The notes under the pieces: generated by a model
Databases searched by the model: none
What the model was told of the DNA's origin: nothing
The model's input: only the letters and a program-made list of their open reading frames with translations
In this document: in pieces, positions 1 to 9,145 of the stretch
Position numbering within the stretch: position 1 is the stretch's first letter
Layout of the letters: each line of letters opens with the position of its first letter
Origin: Campylobacteraceae bacterium
GTDB lineage: Bacteria > Campylobacterota > Campylobacteria > Campylobacterales > Sulfurovaceae
Length of the DNA stretch: 42,804 nucleotides
Assembly (NCBI GenBank): GCA_027065385.1
Contig: JAMOOP010000077.1
Coordinates: forward strand, 1-42,804
Direction of reading: 5' to 3'
Program-made: the position numbers and the translations under genes

Positions 1-47
1 ATATCTTAATATTTTGTAGGTTATAATTAGGTTAAAGGAACTTTATT

Positions 48-1118
48 ATGGCAAATGACTTAATTGTTAAAGACAATAGATTAATTGAAGCAAAATATTC
101 ACTAAACAAAACACAAATTAAATTTATAGCATATATGGCAAGTCGCATAGATAAAGATGATATAGACTTTTTTACTTATGAAATTAAATTAAATAAAATG
201 CTAGAAATATTGGAGATAGAACGAAAAAATTGGAAATGGCTAGGACGACAGTTAAAAGAATTACAAACTAAATTAATCGCTATACAAAATGATAATAAAG
301 GAATGGAATATGTTGCCTTAATTAGTTACTTTAATATCGATACAGAAGGGAATACTGTTAAATATAGATTTGATAAAGCAATGAAACCTTTTCTATTACA
401 ATTACAAAAAAACTTTACAAAACTAAGTCTTGAAAAAATATTGAATTTTGATAGTTCTTATACAATTAGGTTATATGAAATAATTGAACAACGTGCAGCA
501 TTATTGAAAAAATATAAGAATGAAAAACTTATTAATTTTGAAATAGAATTAGATGAATTGAAAGAAATGTTGGTTGGAGAATACAATACAAAAACAGACA
601 AAATAGAAATTAAAAAAAGTTATTCTTTATATGGAAGCTTTAAGCAAAAAGTATTAGATGTCGCCCATGCAGAGCTTAAAGCAAAAGGCGATTATTATTT
701 TGAATATGAACCAGTTAAAACTAGTAGAAAAATCACATCAATAATATTTAAAATAATGACAAATAAAGAAAAAATAAAAACAGATTTTAAAAAGAAAAAG
801 AAGAAAAACCTACTGAATGGAAAAGAAAAACAAATAGCATTAGAACAGATAAGAAGAATTATAGAACGAAGTAAAAATATTAGAGATCCACTTAAATATG
901 AACAAGCATTATTTACAAAATATTTAAAAGGTGATTTGAATTATGATAAAGATTTACAGCAGATTAAAGACAGTATGGATAGGGAAGAACTAACTAATAT
1001 TATAAAGCAATACAAAGATATAATCGAAGCCGAAGAGCAGGATAAGAAAATAGAGGATAGAAAAGCAAGAGTTGAAAAATTTAAAGCAAATCTTAAAAAT
1101 GATAAAGTTGAAAAATGA
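48..1118 (+). CDS. Rep_3 superfamily plasmid replication initiator
   Basis: A 356-aa initiator protein of the Rep_3 (RepB/RepE-type) family. Family members bind iterons at the plasmid origin through two winged-helix domains and recruit host replication proteins. The N-terminus has the family signature: LIVKDNRLIEAKYSLNK is followed by TQIKFIAYMAS, then the first winged helix, with a second one around residues 130-250. The last 100 residues are charged (KKKKKKNLL, then acidic helices) and look like a linker and coil. The ATG has a good ribosome binding site (AAAGGAAC) 7 bases upstream. Only 47 bases precede the gene in this window, so its promoter and possibly its iterons may lie outside or across a circular junction. 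The family assignment is firm from sequence; the activity is inferred. Confidence 0.9.
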   Translation: MANDLIVKDNRLIEAKYSLNKTQIKFIAYMASRIDKDDIDFFTYEIKLNKMLEILEIERKNWKWLGRQLKELQTKLIAIQNDNKGMEYVALISYFNIDTEGNTVKYRFDKAMKPFLLQLQKNFTKLSLEKILNFDSSYTIRLYEIIEQRAALLKKYKNEKLINFEIELDELKEMLVGEYNTKTDKIEIKKSYSLYGSFKQKVLDVAHAELKAKGDYYFEYEPVKTSRKITSIIFKIMTNKEKIKTDFKKKKKKNLLNGKEKQIALEQIRRIIERSKNIRDPLKYEQALFTKYLKGDLNYDKDLQQIKDSMDREELTNIIKQYKDIIEAEEQDKKIEDRKARVEKFKANLKNDKVEK

Positions 1119-1221
1119 ATTATTTTAAAGTCTGCTTACCAAAAAGTTGAGAAATTAGATAGTGCTTAGATTTGTAACTTATGGGTGAATTTTAGTTTTT
1201 TAATTATCGTAACGTTAATTG

Positions 1222-2415
1222 TTAATAGAGGAAACCAAAAATCCATAATGGGATTTTATTACCAAATCCAACTTCTATATCATCAGATACCACAAAACTA
1301 TTATCTATATCTTTTATCTGTTTAAAAGTTTTATTTTTACCACCTATTTCAAGAGTATACTTACTCTCTACCAAAAAATCACCCTCTTTAGCTATATTGA
1401 GTTTATATTTAAGTGATACTTGATTTGCAAAAAAAGTTTCTCTAATAGTACCTATCTCGTTACTTTCACAGTATGCAAAGAGCAGATTAGTATTGTTGAG
1501 ATATATTTTTGCTGGTTTGTTTATTTTTTTAATTCCTTTAGTATGTTCATTCACTAAAAGGAGCATCTGTCCATCATTTAAAAATTCAATATAATCATAA
1601 AGCTTTGCTCTACTAATTTCTGCTGTAGTCGCTATCTTAGTATAGTTTACTTCAAATGGTTTACTTTCACATACAACTTCAAGTAGCTTTTTTAATTTAT
1701 ATGTATATTTTTGCTCAATTAAGCCTAATGATGTTAAATCTAAATCTATTGTTAGATTGATAGTATTTAAAAGATTCTGATAATAAGATGTTTGCTTATC
1801 AAAATAAAATGGGTAATAACCTATTTTTAAATAGTTGTTAAAATCATTTAAAATATCTCTATTGTCATTAGTGATACCATTGGCAATCTCTAAATGATTA
1901 GTGATTAGATTCTCAAAACTATAACTATTTAAAGTAGTTTTATTTTTAATTTCAAGATATTCCCTAAAAGAGAAACCATTTAAACTATAAAGAGTTACTC
2001 TTCTACTTAAATCACTTTTTGAATTTAAAATTGATGTTGCACTGCTTCCTGTAAAAATCACTTTTATACTAAAAAGATCATAAATAGTTTTTAAGTAAGC
2101 ACTAAAATCTTTATATCGATGAATCTCATCAAGAAGTAGGTATTCTCCACCATCCTCTACAAACTCCTCTACTAAATCTATTAGATCCACTCCAGATAAA
2201 AAAGGGTAATCCATAGAGATATAAAGAGCTTTGATTTTTTTATCTTCAAGCTCTTTCAGATATTGAAATAATAATGTAGTCTTACCAATCCCTCTTGCTC
2301 CAAATATTGCAATCATTTTATCATCAAAATTTATTTCATTATAGAGGTATCTTTTATATTCTATATTTTGATTTTTTTTTAATCTGTTTTGGAATTTGAA
2401 TAATTTTTCTAACAT
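1222..2415 (-). CDS. AAA ATPase of the AAA_14/DUF4143 type
   Basis: A 397-aa P-loop ATPase. The Walker A motif is GARGIGKTTL, the Walker B region is EYLLLDEIHRY, and FTGSSATS follows as the sensor-like strand. After the ATPase domain comes a winged-helix region (TTAEISRAKLYDYIEFLNDG) and a C-terminal nuclease-like segment around FLVESKYTLEIGGK. This is the usual order in AAA_14/DUF4143 proteins, which are common in bacteria and archaea and poorly understood. I chose the ATG at 2415 because AGGAAG sits 5 bases before it; an open frame extends 13 codons further without a comparable site. It is convergent with the rep gene. The substrate or partner is unknown. Confidence 0.8.
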   Translation of the reverse strand: MLEKLFKFQNRLKKNQNIEYKRYLYNEINFDDKMIAIFGARGIGKTTLLFQYLKELEDKKIKALYISMDYPFLSGVDLIDLVEEFVEDGGEYLLLDEIHRYKDFSAYLKTIYDLFSIKVIFTGSSATSILNSKSDLSRRVTLYSLNGFSFREYLEIKNKTTLNSYSFENLITNHLEIANGITNDNRDILNDFNNYLKIGYYPFYFDKQTSYYQNLLNTINLTIDLDLTSLGLIEQKYTYKLKKLLEVVCESKPFEVNYTKIATTAEISRAKLYDYIEFLNDGQMLLLVNEHTKGIKKINKPAKIYLNNTNLLFAYCESNEIGTIRETFFANQVSLKYKLNIAKEGDFLVESKYTLEIGGKNKTFKQIKDIDNSFVVSDDIEVGFGNKIPLWIFGFLY

Positions 2416-2473
2416 TATACTTCCTATTATGTATTTGGTTATAGACAAATACAATTATAGCTAAAAAATTTAT

Positions 2474-2493
2474 AACTGTATAAATTTAAATAC
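2474..2493. promoter_or_regulatory. Imperfect palindrome upstream of the ATPase gene
   Basis: The arms CTGTAT and ATACAG enclose AAATTTAA about 60 bases upstream of the ATPase start at 2415 on the minus strand. This could be an operator for the ATPase gene or part of its promoter; nothing else supports it. Confidence 0.3.
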
Positions 2494-2605
2494 AGTCGTA
2501 ATATTAACTGCTGATATTTACAAAAAAACAGACACTCTAAAACAGCCAAACAGTTCAATAATCAAAGAAATCCAATTCTAAAACCAAATATTTAAAGAAT
2601 ACTTC

Positions 2606-2800
2606 CTATAAATCCAATAACTTCTTAATTTCATCACTAGAGTAATATTCAGAGATAGCTTTGTTAATAATGAAATCTAACTTCTTTTTTTCATTTAAGC
2701 CAATAGTTTCATTTTCAAGAACAGTAGCCATAATTTTAATTCTTTTTACGTTATCTAAATCTAAATTAACTCTTTTACCTATAACTTCATTTTCTTGCAT
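2606..2800 (-). CDS. Small hypothetical protein, possibly DNA-binding
   Basis: A 64-aa charged protein with no signal peptide or membrane segment. The N-terminal half (KRVNLDLDNVKRIKIMATVL) could form the strand-helix start of a ribbon-helix-helix fold, and the C-terminal half is helical (KKKLDFIINKAISEYY). A good ribosome binding site (AAGGAT) precedes the ATG. Small ribbon-helix-helix proteins on plasmids often repress copy number or toxin genes, but that role is only a suggestion here. It stands alone between the ATPase gene and a long AT-rich gap. Confidence 0.55.
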   Translation of the reverse strand: MQENEVIGKRVNLDLDNVKRIKIMATVLENETIGLNEKKKLDFIINKAISEYYSSDEIKKLLDL

Positions 2801-2809
2801 TTAATATCC

Positions 2810-3324
2810 TTTTATTAAAAAACTAACAATATTATACTTTTAATTAACAAAAAATACAATTAATAAAACAAAACCACTTTTTAATCAATTTTCCTCACTT
2901 TCTCAAACCTTAAAGAGTCACCCTTTTTGACCCATTATACCTCTTAAATAATATACATAATTACTAATTAAGTACACGAAATAAGAAAAACAAAGCAAAA
3001 AGAACTAAAATAAGACCATATAAAGCAATTAAATCTATTTATCTAAATTAGTTAAATGTAATATTTTATCAATAAATAAGAAAAACTCAATAAAACCTTT
3101 AACTTGAAATATATAATTAATATAAATTATAAATAATAGAAATATTTGCTTTAAATAGATAAAAATATAAAAGTTGACATTAATAGTGATAAAGAAGATA
3201 TTTATACATTTAGATAGATATTTCAAAAAAAATAATGAATAAAACAAGGTTAAATCTATTTTACTTTAAATTCTATCAATATTTGAGAAATAAGGAATTA
3301 TCCTCATAGAAAAGTTGTTCGATT
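2810..3324. other. AT-rich non-coding stretch with AAATAGAT-type motifs
   Basis: About 515 bases with no convincing gene. Several short motifs related to AAATAGATAAA occur in both orientations: near 3030-3044 (TAAATCTATTTATCT), 3151-3162 (TTAAATAGATAA), 3211-3220 (TTAGATAGAT) and 3252-3266. The 14-mer TCTATTTTACTTTA at 3255-3268 recurs exactly at 29787-29800. The stretch could contain an origin with degenerate iterons, but spacing is irregular and base composition alone makes such matches easy, so I treat this as weak. Confidence 0.3.
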
Positions 3325-3462
3325 TTATTGGGGTACTATACTTGAAGAAACACCAAATTCCTCTGCAAGTTTTGTTATAGAAAGTGCATCTCCATCATTG
3401 AGTTTTGAAAGGATTGTTGTTAGTCTTGTTAGAATTCTATCGTAGTCGTGTTTATATGGCAT
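3325..3462 (-). pseudogene. Truncated duplicate of the WYL regulator N-terminus
   Basis: This 45-codon frame starts MPYKHDYDRILTRLTTILSK and matches the first 40 residues of the WYL-domain regulator at 12413-13333 with only four substitutions (LSITKLAEEFGVSS here against LSVIELAQEFGVSS). At DNA level about 12 of 121 bases differ. The 13 bases before the ATG are also nearly shared (AACTAGGAAACAAAA against AACTAGGAAAACCAAA). After FGVSS the sequence diverges and ends SIVPQ-stop, so the recognition helix and the whole WYL domain are missing. The copy points away from the island in the opposite direction from the full-length gene, so the two copies bracket the genes between them as inverted repeats. 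Confidence 0.85.
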
Positions 3463-3501
3463 TTTTGTTTCCTAGTTTGTTATATTTTAAAATTGATAAA
3501 C

Positions 3502-4104
3502 TTAAACCTCTATTATATGATAATTAGGAACATCACTATTTTCATTAAAAGCGGGATTATGAATAGTTGTATTTAAAAGTTTATCCATAGTTTTAACTGG
3601 TCTGTGTTGATGAGCACAAAGTAATATTTTTGGATTTATAACTTTCCTTTTAATCGCACTATACAGCTCTTTATCTCCCCAATCATCATTATCTTTATTT
3701 GTTGATATTTTTGTATTGGCTGGTGGTATGTGAGTAATCAAAATATCACATTCATCAAACTCAAAATAACCATCAGCACCAATATATGGATAGCAACCAA
3801 ACGTTATATCATCTATTTTTTTAATTGTATTATCAGCATAATAATTTGAGGTATCAATTTTATTTAACCACTCTTCATTCTCAAATTCATCTATATCGTG
3901 ATTCCCACTACATACAAAAAGTGGCTTATGAAACTTTTTTATCCAAATTGTTATCCACTCAATCTGCTCTAAAAGAGTTTCCTCTTTTGAGCTTTCTAAA
4001 AAATCACCGCTGATACAAAATATATCAAAATTATCTTGCTGTTGTGCTATCCATTCAAACCATCTTTTGTTGAAATGTAAATCTGTGGTGTGTAGTATTT
4101 TCAA
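3502..4104 (-). CDS. Calcineurin-like metallophosphoesterase
   Basis: A 200-aa single-domain phosphoesterase with the full metal-binding set: D8 and H10 (TTDLH), G33-D34 (ISGDF), G67-N-H-D70 (SGNHD), H125 (THIPP) and the terminal AHQH (H165, H167). The family hydrolyses phosphomonoesters or phosphodiesters, including cyclic nucleotides and nucleic acids; the substrate is unknown. Translation appears to start at TTG 4104 with AGGAA upstream. It is the last gene of the minus-strand operon, one base after the DUF2779 nuclease gene, so it is probably co-expressed with McrBC. Confidence 0.85.
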   Translation of the reverse strand: MKILHTTDLHFNKRWFEWIAQQQDNFDIFCISGDFLESSKEETLLEQIEWITIWIKKFHKPLFVCSGNHDIDEFENEEWLNKIDTSNYYADNTIKKIDDITFGCYPYIGADGYFEFDECDILITHIPPANTKISTNKDNDDWGDKELYSAIKRKVINPKILLCAHQHRPVKTMDKLLNTTIHNPAFNENSDVPNYHIIEV

Positions 4105-4105
4105 A

Positions 4106-5596
4106 TTATTTTCCTATACCTACTTCTGATATAATCTGATATAATTTTTTCAAAATCCGAACCATAGCCAATGTATCTAATCGGCAATAGGCAAGTAAAT
4201 CTTTTTTTATATCTACTAATTTACTTTTATCTTTTAGCAGATATAAGTTAGCAAACGTATCCATAGCATCCCCACCATTTTGAATACTTCCTAGCTTTTT
4301 ATAGTCAAGTTCATCATCATCTGGAAATAGTGTTGGTAAAACAATTTTTATAGAGTATTTACCATTAAATTTTGGATGATAGTAGTGTTTATATTGGAAT
4401 GGGTAAGCTAGATCTATAAACCTCTCATTTAAAGCCAAAAGTTCATCACTAACATCTGAATATACTAAAGCTAAGTTTTTTATCTGTGTTATCTCAAATG
4501 ATTGATTATAAGCTATGATTGAACCAGTTGCTGTAATGTCTTTTAACATTTGTTCAGATAGTGGTCTTCTTGGATCACTATTTTCATCTCCTAAAAACTC
4601 TTTATGTTCTAGTGTTCCATCTTCATGTAAAATATGTAGTGAATACTGAAATGGCATCTGAGAATAAGGTCTTTGGTTGTTAAATCTTGGAATGGCATTT
4701 TGAAAAGTCTCAAAATCAAAAAAGTTTATAGGGTACTCGATAGTCTCTAAAAACTCTTTTATTTTTGGCTTATCTATTTTTATCTCTTGTGATTTATGAT
4801 GTTTAATCTGCATACGAGCATTCTTACCTAGACGAAAATCATCTGGAACATCATCAATACTAAGTATATCGTCATAGTAAAGTTTCCATTGCTTACCCAT
4901 TGCATAGGATATATCAAATACTGAATTATTTTTAGGTATATGCTGCCAACAATGAGAACTAAAATCACATCCATGAGGATCACTACAATGTTTACCAATA
5001 TCTATATTTGGTATATCATCTTTAAGCATCTCTTGCATTTCAAGAAGTTGAGGTTCGATTGACTCTTGTTTTTCTAAAACTATATCTGTTATATCATCAA
5101 TGGTAAATAACTCTTTTATATTAAGCTCACCATCTCTTACATACTTATTGTTTATATGAACAACATAAGCTCGATTTAGATTTATAGCTTTAGAGAGTGC
5201 ATACCATTGAATTGAAGTATCGTTAATATGATATTCTTTTGTGTGAGTGGAAGCTTTTACTTCATATATATCCCAAGAATTTTCATTTTTAACTAAAATA
5301 TCAGCCATTACAAATATGCCATCTTCTTTGAATGATGCTTCGTAAATTACTTCTGTACCATTAGTTATAAGCTCTTTAGTTTTCTCTATCATACCATTGA
5401 AATTAGAACTATCAAACGCTATCTCAACACCATTTGGAAACAACTCTTTAGCCAACTCACCAACATCAAATCCCGTATTGAAATTTGATTCTATTTGACT
5501 ATTTGGTGTATCTCTTAGCTCTTTGTTATTTTTATATAACCATAGAGATTTGTGACATTGTAAACCTCTTATGTATTGGGATTTGGATAGGGTCAT
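4106..5596 (-). CDS. DUF2779 protein: Cas4/RecB-like nuclease plus DEDD exonuclease domains
   Basis: A 496-aa protein of the DUF2779 type. The N-terminal half resembles Cas4/AddB-like PD-(D/E)XK nucleases: D99 (MADILV), E112-V-K114 (YEVKAS) and a following Q-x-Y (SIQWYAL). C14 together with C204, C210 and C216 could hold an iron-sulfur cluster, as in Cas4. The C-terminal half has an RNase H-fold exonuclease signature: D294 and E296 (FFDFETF), then IAYNQSFE near 361-368 and a late RLDTLAM. The ATG overlaps the mcrC stop (TAATG), so the two are translationally coupled. A DNA-processing role alongside McrBC is likely but inferred. Confidence 0.8.
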   Translation of the reverse strand: MTLSKSQYIRGLQCHKSLWLYKNNKELRDTPNSQIESNFNTGFDVGELAKELFPNGVEIAFDSSNFNGMIEKTKELITNGTEVIYEASFKEDGIFVMADILVKNENSWDIYEVKASTHTKEYHINDTSIQWYALSKAINLNRAYVVHINNKYVRDGELNIKELFTIDDITDIVLEKQESIEPQLLEMQEMLKDDIPNIDIGKHCSDPHGCDFSSHCWQHIPKNNSVFDISYAMGKQWKLYYDDILSIDDVPDDFRLGKNARMQIKHHKSQEIKIDKPKIKEFLETIEYPINFFDFETFQNAIPRFNNQRPYSQMPFQYSLHILHEDGTLEHKEFLGDENSDPRRPLSEQMLKDITATGSIIAYNQSFEITQIKNLALVYSDVSDELLALNERFIDLAYPFQYKHYYHPKFNGKYSIKIVLPTLFPDDDELDYKKLGSIQNGGDAMDTFANLYLLKDKSKLVDIKKDLLAYCRLDTLAMVRILKKLYQIISEVGIGK

Positions 5597-6870
5597 TAAA
5601 GTAGCTCTTTTAATGGAATTTTTATACCAAATTTACATATATTACTAAAATCCTTTTCTTTTTCAAAATCATCATTAATTGATTCTTTCCCATCTACTTT
5701 TGGATAGATAAATAATATTTTTGCTTCTTCATTATCAGATAATCCAATATCTTTTCTAATTTTAGTAACTCTTCCATATAGAGATAACTGTTGATAATCA
5801 CCTTTGAATTTATTAGCTTTATCACTTTCTTTAAACCAATATTTATATTTAGCATCAATGATAAGTTTTTCTTCTTTTAGAATAAAATCTGGTCGAAGTC
5901 CCCAATGATAGCTATTACCATCTTTTCGACCATAACCTGAGACTAAAGCACCTTTATATTTTTCTCTAAGTTTTACTTCTACATATCTTTCAAATAACTC
6001 AGGCATGTCAATATAAAAAGGTGGTATTTTATACTTTTCTTTATAATCTGTATCATTTAAGCTAAATCCAAATCGTTTAAATATCATTTGTGCTAATTTT
6101 AAAGCTTCTTTATACTCTTTATAAAATGGAGAATATTTTGTTTTTGAAAAATCACTATTAAATACCTCTTTCCTATTAACTAAATCAAAAGAATTTAGGT
6201 TTGACTTTATTAATTTAGCTATATCATCATTACTAATACCATATAAGTTTCTGCTACATTGCAATAATGCAGTTTTTAATATCTGATTTTCAATACAATC
6301 AACAGTATATATTTGATGATTACACACTGTTTTATCAAGTCTATTTTTAAAATGATTTTGTTTAATAGTTTGGTTAATTAAAATTTTACCTTTAATCTTA
6401 GAAGTTAGATTTTCAGTAACTTTTATATAACCCTTTTTTAAACCTTTTATTGATATATTTTTAACTATTTGTAAAAATTGTAATATTAATAATGGTGTTA
6501 TCTCATCTTTAGAATTTTCAATTTCTATCCATTTTTCATTAAAAAATATTTTATATGTTTCATCTAAATGCTTACTAGTAATAGGGTCTTTTAAACATAC
6601 TAAAAACATTTTCAAATAATCAGCTTGATAGTTCTTATTCACTTTTGGTGCAATATGAATATATTCATTTACTTTATCATTAAACCATCTATATCCAATG
6701 TAGTAATGTGATTTTAATTTAACTTCAAAACTATCAAACTCTTGATGAAGACCTAAATATTTTGGATTTTGTTCATCATAAAGATTATTAAACTCTTTTA
6801 ACTTCTCTTCATCAAATTTACTATCACTAGATACTTGAGTATGTTCAGTAGAATCAACTATCGCTTTCAA
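5596..6870 (-). CDS. mcrC: McrC nuclease subunit of a type IV restriction system
   Basis: A 424-aa McrC-family protein. McrC is the nuclease subunit that binds a McrB ring and cuts modified (usually cytosine-methylated) DNA. Visible features are the McrC central motif MPELFERYV (289-297) and a PD-(D/E)XK active site formed by RPDF (D328) and DAKYK (D339, K341). The start is probably TTG at 6870, which overlaps the end of mcrB by 17 bases; no ATG is suitably placed. The gene order mcrB-mcrC is classical, and the next gene (DUF2779) overlaps its stop codon. The function is well supported; the recognised DNA modification cannot be read from sequence. Confidence 0.9.
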   Translation of the reverse strand: MKAIVDSTEHTQVSSDSKFDEEKLKEFNNLYDEQNPKYLGLHQEFDSFEVKLKSHYYIGYRWFNDKVNEYIHIAPKVNKNYQADYLKMFLVCLKDPITSKHLDETYKIFFNEKWIEIENSKDEITPLLILQFLQIVKNISIKGLKKGYIKVTENLTSKIKGKILINQTIKQNHFKNRLDKTVCNHQIYTVDCIENQILKTALLQCSRNLYGISNDDIAKLIKSNLNSFDLVNRKEVFNSDFSKTKYSPFYKEYKEALKLAQMIFKRFGFSLNDTDYKEKYKIPPFYIDMPELFERYVEVKLREKYKGALVSGYGRKDGNSYHWGLRPDFILKEEKLIIDAKYKYWFKESDKANKFKGDYQQLSLYGRVTKIRKDIGLSDNEEAKILFIYPKVDGKESINDDFEKEKDFSNICKFGIKIPLKELL

Positions 6871-8155
6871 ACTTCAACTCTTCTACTTTTTCCCTAGCAT
6901 TTTCATTTAATACACCATCTTTTATATATTCTCTTAAAAGTGGTTTTACTTGATATTCCAATTTATTTTTCAGCTCTTCTGCATCTTTTGCAATAAAGTA
7001 TGAGTGTCCAATTTTGATATCTTCAATATTAAATTCTGGTGATATATAATCATTAGTGAATAATTTAATTGTTTCATCATAAAGTTTTTTACCTTTAGGA
7101 AATTTGCTTAGAATATTGTTTTCATTAGATAATACATCAACAAATGTAAATCTTCTTCTTATTGCATAATCTATGTGTCCTATACTTCTATCAGCTGTAT
7201 TCATTGTACCAATTATATATAAATTAGATGGTAGAATTATTTTTCGACTACCTTCTAATTCATACATACTTTCAACAGCTTCATCACGATACTCTAAAGC
7301 ATAAATTAGTTCTCCTAGCACCGATGATAAGTTTGCTCTATTAATCTCATCAATTATTAAAATATACTTTTTATCTTTATTTATCTCCTTATTTGCTTCT
7401 TCTGCCATTTGTCCTAAAACTTTGTTTTGTGTTTCATACTTAACACTTTTCCCGTCAGCTGTGGTAGTTGCTATAATACCTCTCACAAAATCCTCATAAC
7501 TATATGATGGATGAAATTGGATTAGTTTGATTTGATTTTTATTAATCTTAGCAAAGCTATTTTTAATATCATCGTTTGTTTCTATCTTTGAGGAACTATC
7601 AATCATACTTATTGCTATTTGTTTAGCTACCCTTGTCTTACCTGTTCCGGGAGGTCCTTGCAATATAATTTGTTTTTGATACTCTAATAATTTTGTTTTT
7701 TCTTTAATTTTCATTTTGACTTCTTCCTTAATTATTAATTTATGCCATTCTTGAATATAGTCGCCAATTGTATATTTTTCATTATTTATATCTCCAGTAA
7801 ATTTACTACAAGATTGAAGTGTTGTAGGATAATATGCAGAGCCTAGTTTTTTTGGTAATTTAAATTTAGTATCATATTTAGATAAAATTTTTATCTTTCT
7901 TCGATGCTCAAACCAATCAGTATCTGGACTTAATTCATGTTGATATTCTCCAACTATTGATACAAGTGCCACCGCTCCTTTGTGTCGTATAAGTACAATA
8001 TCCCCTTTTTGCATACTATTTTTAAATTGAGCTATTTGATTATGTCCTTTTTCCCAATCCCCTAAACCAATATATTCTGTTTCTAAAATTTTATATATTT
8101 TATCTTGCGTATCAGTATCATCATCTTGATGAAGTTGCATATGCCAATAATTCAT
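6854..8155 (-). CDS. mcrB: McrB-type GTPase with N-terminal EVE-like domain
   Basis: A 433-aa AAA+ motor of the McrB family. Positions from the chosen start: a PUA/EVE-like N-terminal domain (MNYWHMQLH..., with GDIVLIRHKGAVALVSIVGEY near 51-71), which in this class reads modified bases; Walker A GPPGTGKT at 167-174; Walker B plus the McrB signature IIDEINRANLSSVLGEL from 267; the NTADRS signature near 319-324; and an IRRRF arginine finger region near 332-336. I chose ATG 8155 because GGAGG lies 6 bases before it. The same frame stays open about 25 codons upstream and looks protein-like (VEVTASFDDLK), perhaps the tail of a lost fusion partner. It acts with McrC downstream. Confidence 0.9.
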   Translation of the reverse strand: MNYWHMQLHQDDDTDTQDKIYKILETEYIGLGDWEKGHNQIAQFKNSMQKGDIVLIRHKGAVALVSIVGEYQHELSPDTDWFEHRRKIKILSKYDTKFKLPKKLGSAYYPTTLQSCSKFTGDINNEKYTIGDYIQEWHKLIIKEEVKMKIKEKTKLLEYQKQIILQGPPGTGKTRVAKQIAISMIDSSSKIETNDDIKNSFAKINKNQIKLIQFHPSYSYEDFVRGIIATTTADGKSVKYETQNKVLGQMAEEANKEINKDKKYILIIDEINRANLSSVLGELIYALEYRDEAVESMYELEGSRKIILPSNLYIIGTMNTADRSIGHIDYAIRRRFTFVDVLSNENNILSKFPKGKKLYDETIKLFTNDYISPEFNIEDIKIGHSYFIAKDAEELKNKLEYQVKPLLREYIKDGVLNENAREKVEELKFESDS

Positions 8156-8245
8156 TCTATCCTCCAAGTTTATTTTTAAATCATCAAAAGAAGCAGTAAC
8201 TTCTACTTCCTCACTTTCTACTATAATGCTCTCAATTCAAGACCA

Positions 8246-9122
8246 TTAAAATAAAATCTCTTCCAACCCACAAAGTCCCGTCAAAGGAACAGAGTAGCTA
8301 TACTCATTATTCACTTGATACTCATCTGTATTTATACGAATTAAAGTAGCATTTTTATAACTATTTGAGATTAAATTCCCTTTTTTACGAACAGTTGGAA
8401 TAGTTGTACCTGCTCCAATTTCAATTATAACCATTTTTTGAGAAGTCTTTTGTATATTTTCAAACCAAGTATTGAATTTTTGCTCTTGAAAATAGGTTCT
8501 ACTATCATCCCAATGCCAATCTGCAAACATAAATATATTTGGTCTTGCTACACTACCACAAGATGGACATTTAGGTACATTTATAGCTTCAAATGTATCT
8601 TTATTAATAATTACATTTTCATCATCAGACGACCAAACACTATCATCACAATCAGCAACACATTGTAAATAATGAATAGTTCCATGTATCTCTAATATCT
8701 TATTTTCATCAAATCCAGCTTTTTGGAATTGTCCATCTACATTAGAGGTAAAAATAAAATAATCGTTCTTCTTTTTTTCTACCTACATTAGAGGTAAAAA
8801 TAAAATAATCGTTCTTCTTTTTTTCTACTAAATCTAAAAGTAGTTTAAAACCATTATGAGGAATAGTATCTCTGTAAAGATTGAGTCTATGACCATAAAA
8901 AGCCCAAGCTAACTTTGGGTTAGAAGTGAACCATTTAGGATTAGCCATTCCTTGAAATCCTATCCCTAAATCTTTAATAATAGGATATGCTTTCCAAAAC
9001 CCTTCATTACCTCTAAAGTCTGGTAATCCACTATCTACACCCATACCAGCTCCTGCTGTTATAAGTATGCTATCTGCTTCTTCTATTAATTTTTTTATTG
9101 TTTCTATCTCTTCTTTTAGCAT
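8246..9122 (-). pseudogene. SIR2-family (sirtuin) gene interrupted by a 46-bp tandem duplication
   Basis: Two frames together encode one sirtuin. The first (9122 to 8742) has the NAD-binding GAGMGVDSG (residues 24-32), LPDFRG and FTSNV; it then runs into the second copy of a 46-bp direct repeat and stops. If one repeat copy is removed, the frame continues as TSNVDGQFQKAGFDENK, the catalytic EIHGTIH, a four-cysteine zinc ribbon (CVADC, then CPSCG) and a normal C-terminus ending at 8246, about 275 aa in all, usual for the family. Sirtuins use NAD to deacylate proteins or, in defence systems, to deplete NAD. The gene follows a 5'-nucleotidase gene by 23 bases and precedes mcrB. As written it is non-functional unless the duplication is lost or is an assembly error. 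Confidence 0.88.
8737..8828. repeat. Perfect 46-bp tandem direct repeat x2 inside the sirtuin gene
   Basis: Positions 8737-8782 and 8783-8828 are identical 46-base copies, each starting CTACATTAGAGG and ending TTTTTTTCTAC. Because 46 is not a multiple of three, the second copy shifts the sirtuin frame. Such duplications arise and revert by replication slippage or recombination between the copies. Confidence 0.95.
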
Positions 9123-9145
9123 TTTTACTCCTTGTTTTTTTATGT

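Noticed and set aside
3035-3247. 70-codon minus-strand frame rich in Phe, Ile and Tyr
   Set aside because: It lies in an AT-rich gap, has low-complexity composition and no ribosome binding site; it looks like a chance frame.
2810-3324. Calling a definite iteron origin
   Set aside because: The AAATAGAT-type motifs have irregular spacing and orientation and the region is nearly all A and T, so chance matches are expected.
8438-8668. Plus-strand frame opposite the sirtuin gene
   Set aside because: It is a shadow of the sirtuin coding strand without a start site or recognisable features.
8742-9122. Taking the N-terminal sirtuin frame as a complete 126-aa protein
   Set aside because: It ends within the second copy of a 46-bp duplication and the missing half follows directly in another frame, so it is a broken gene.
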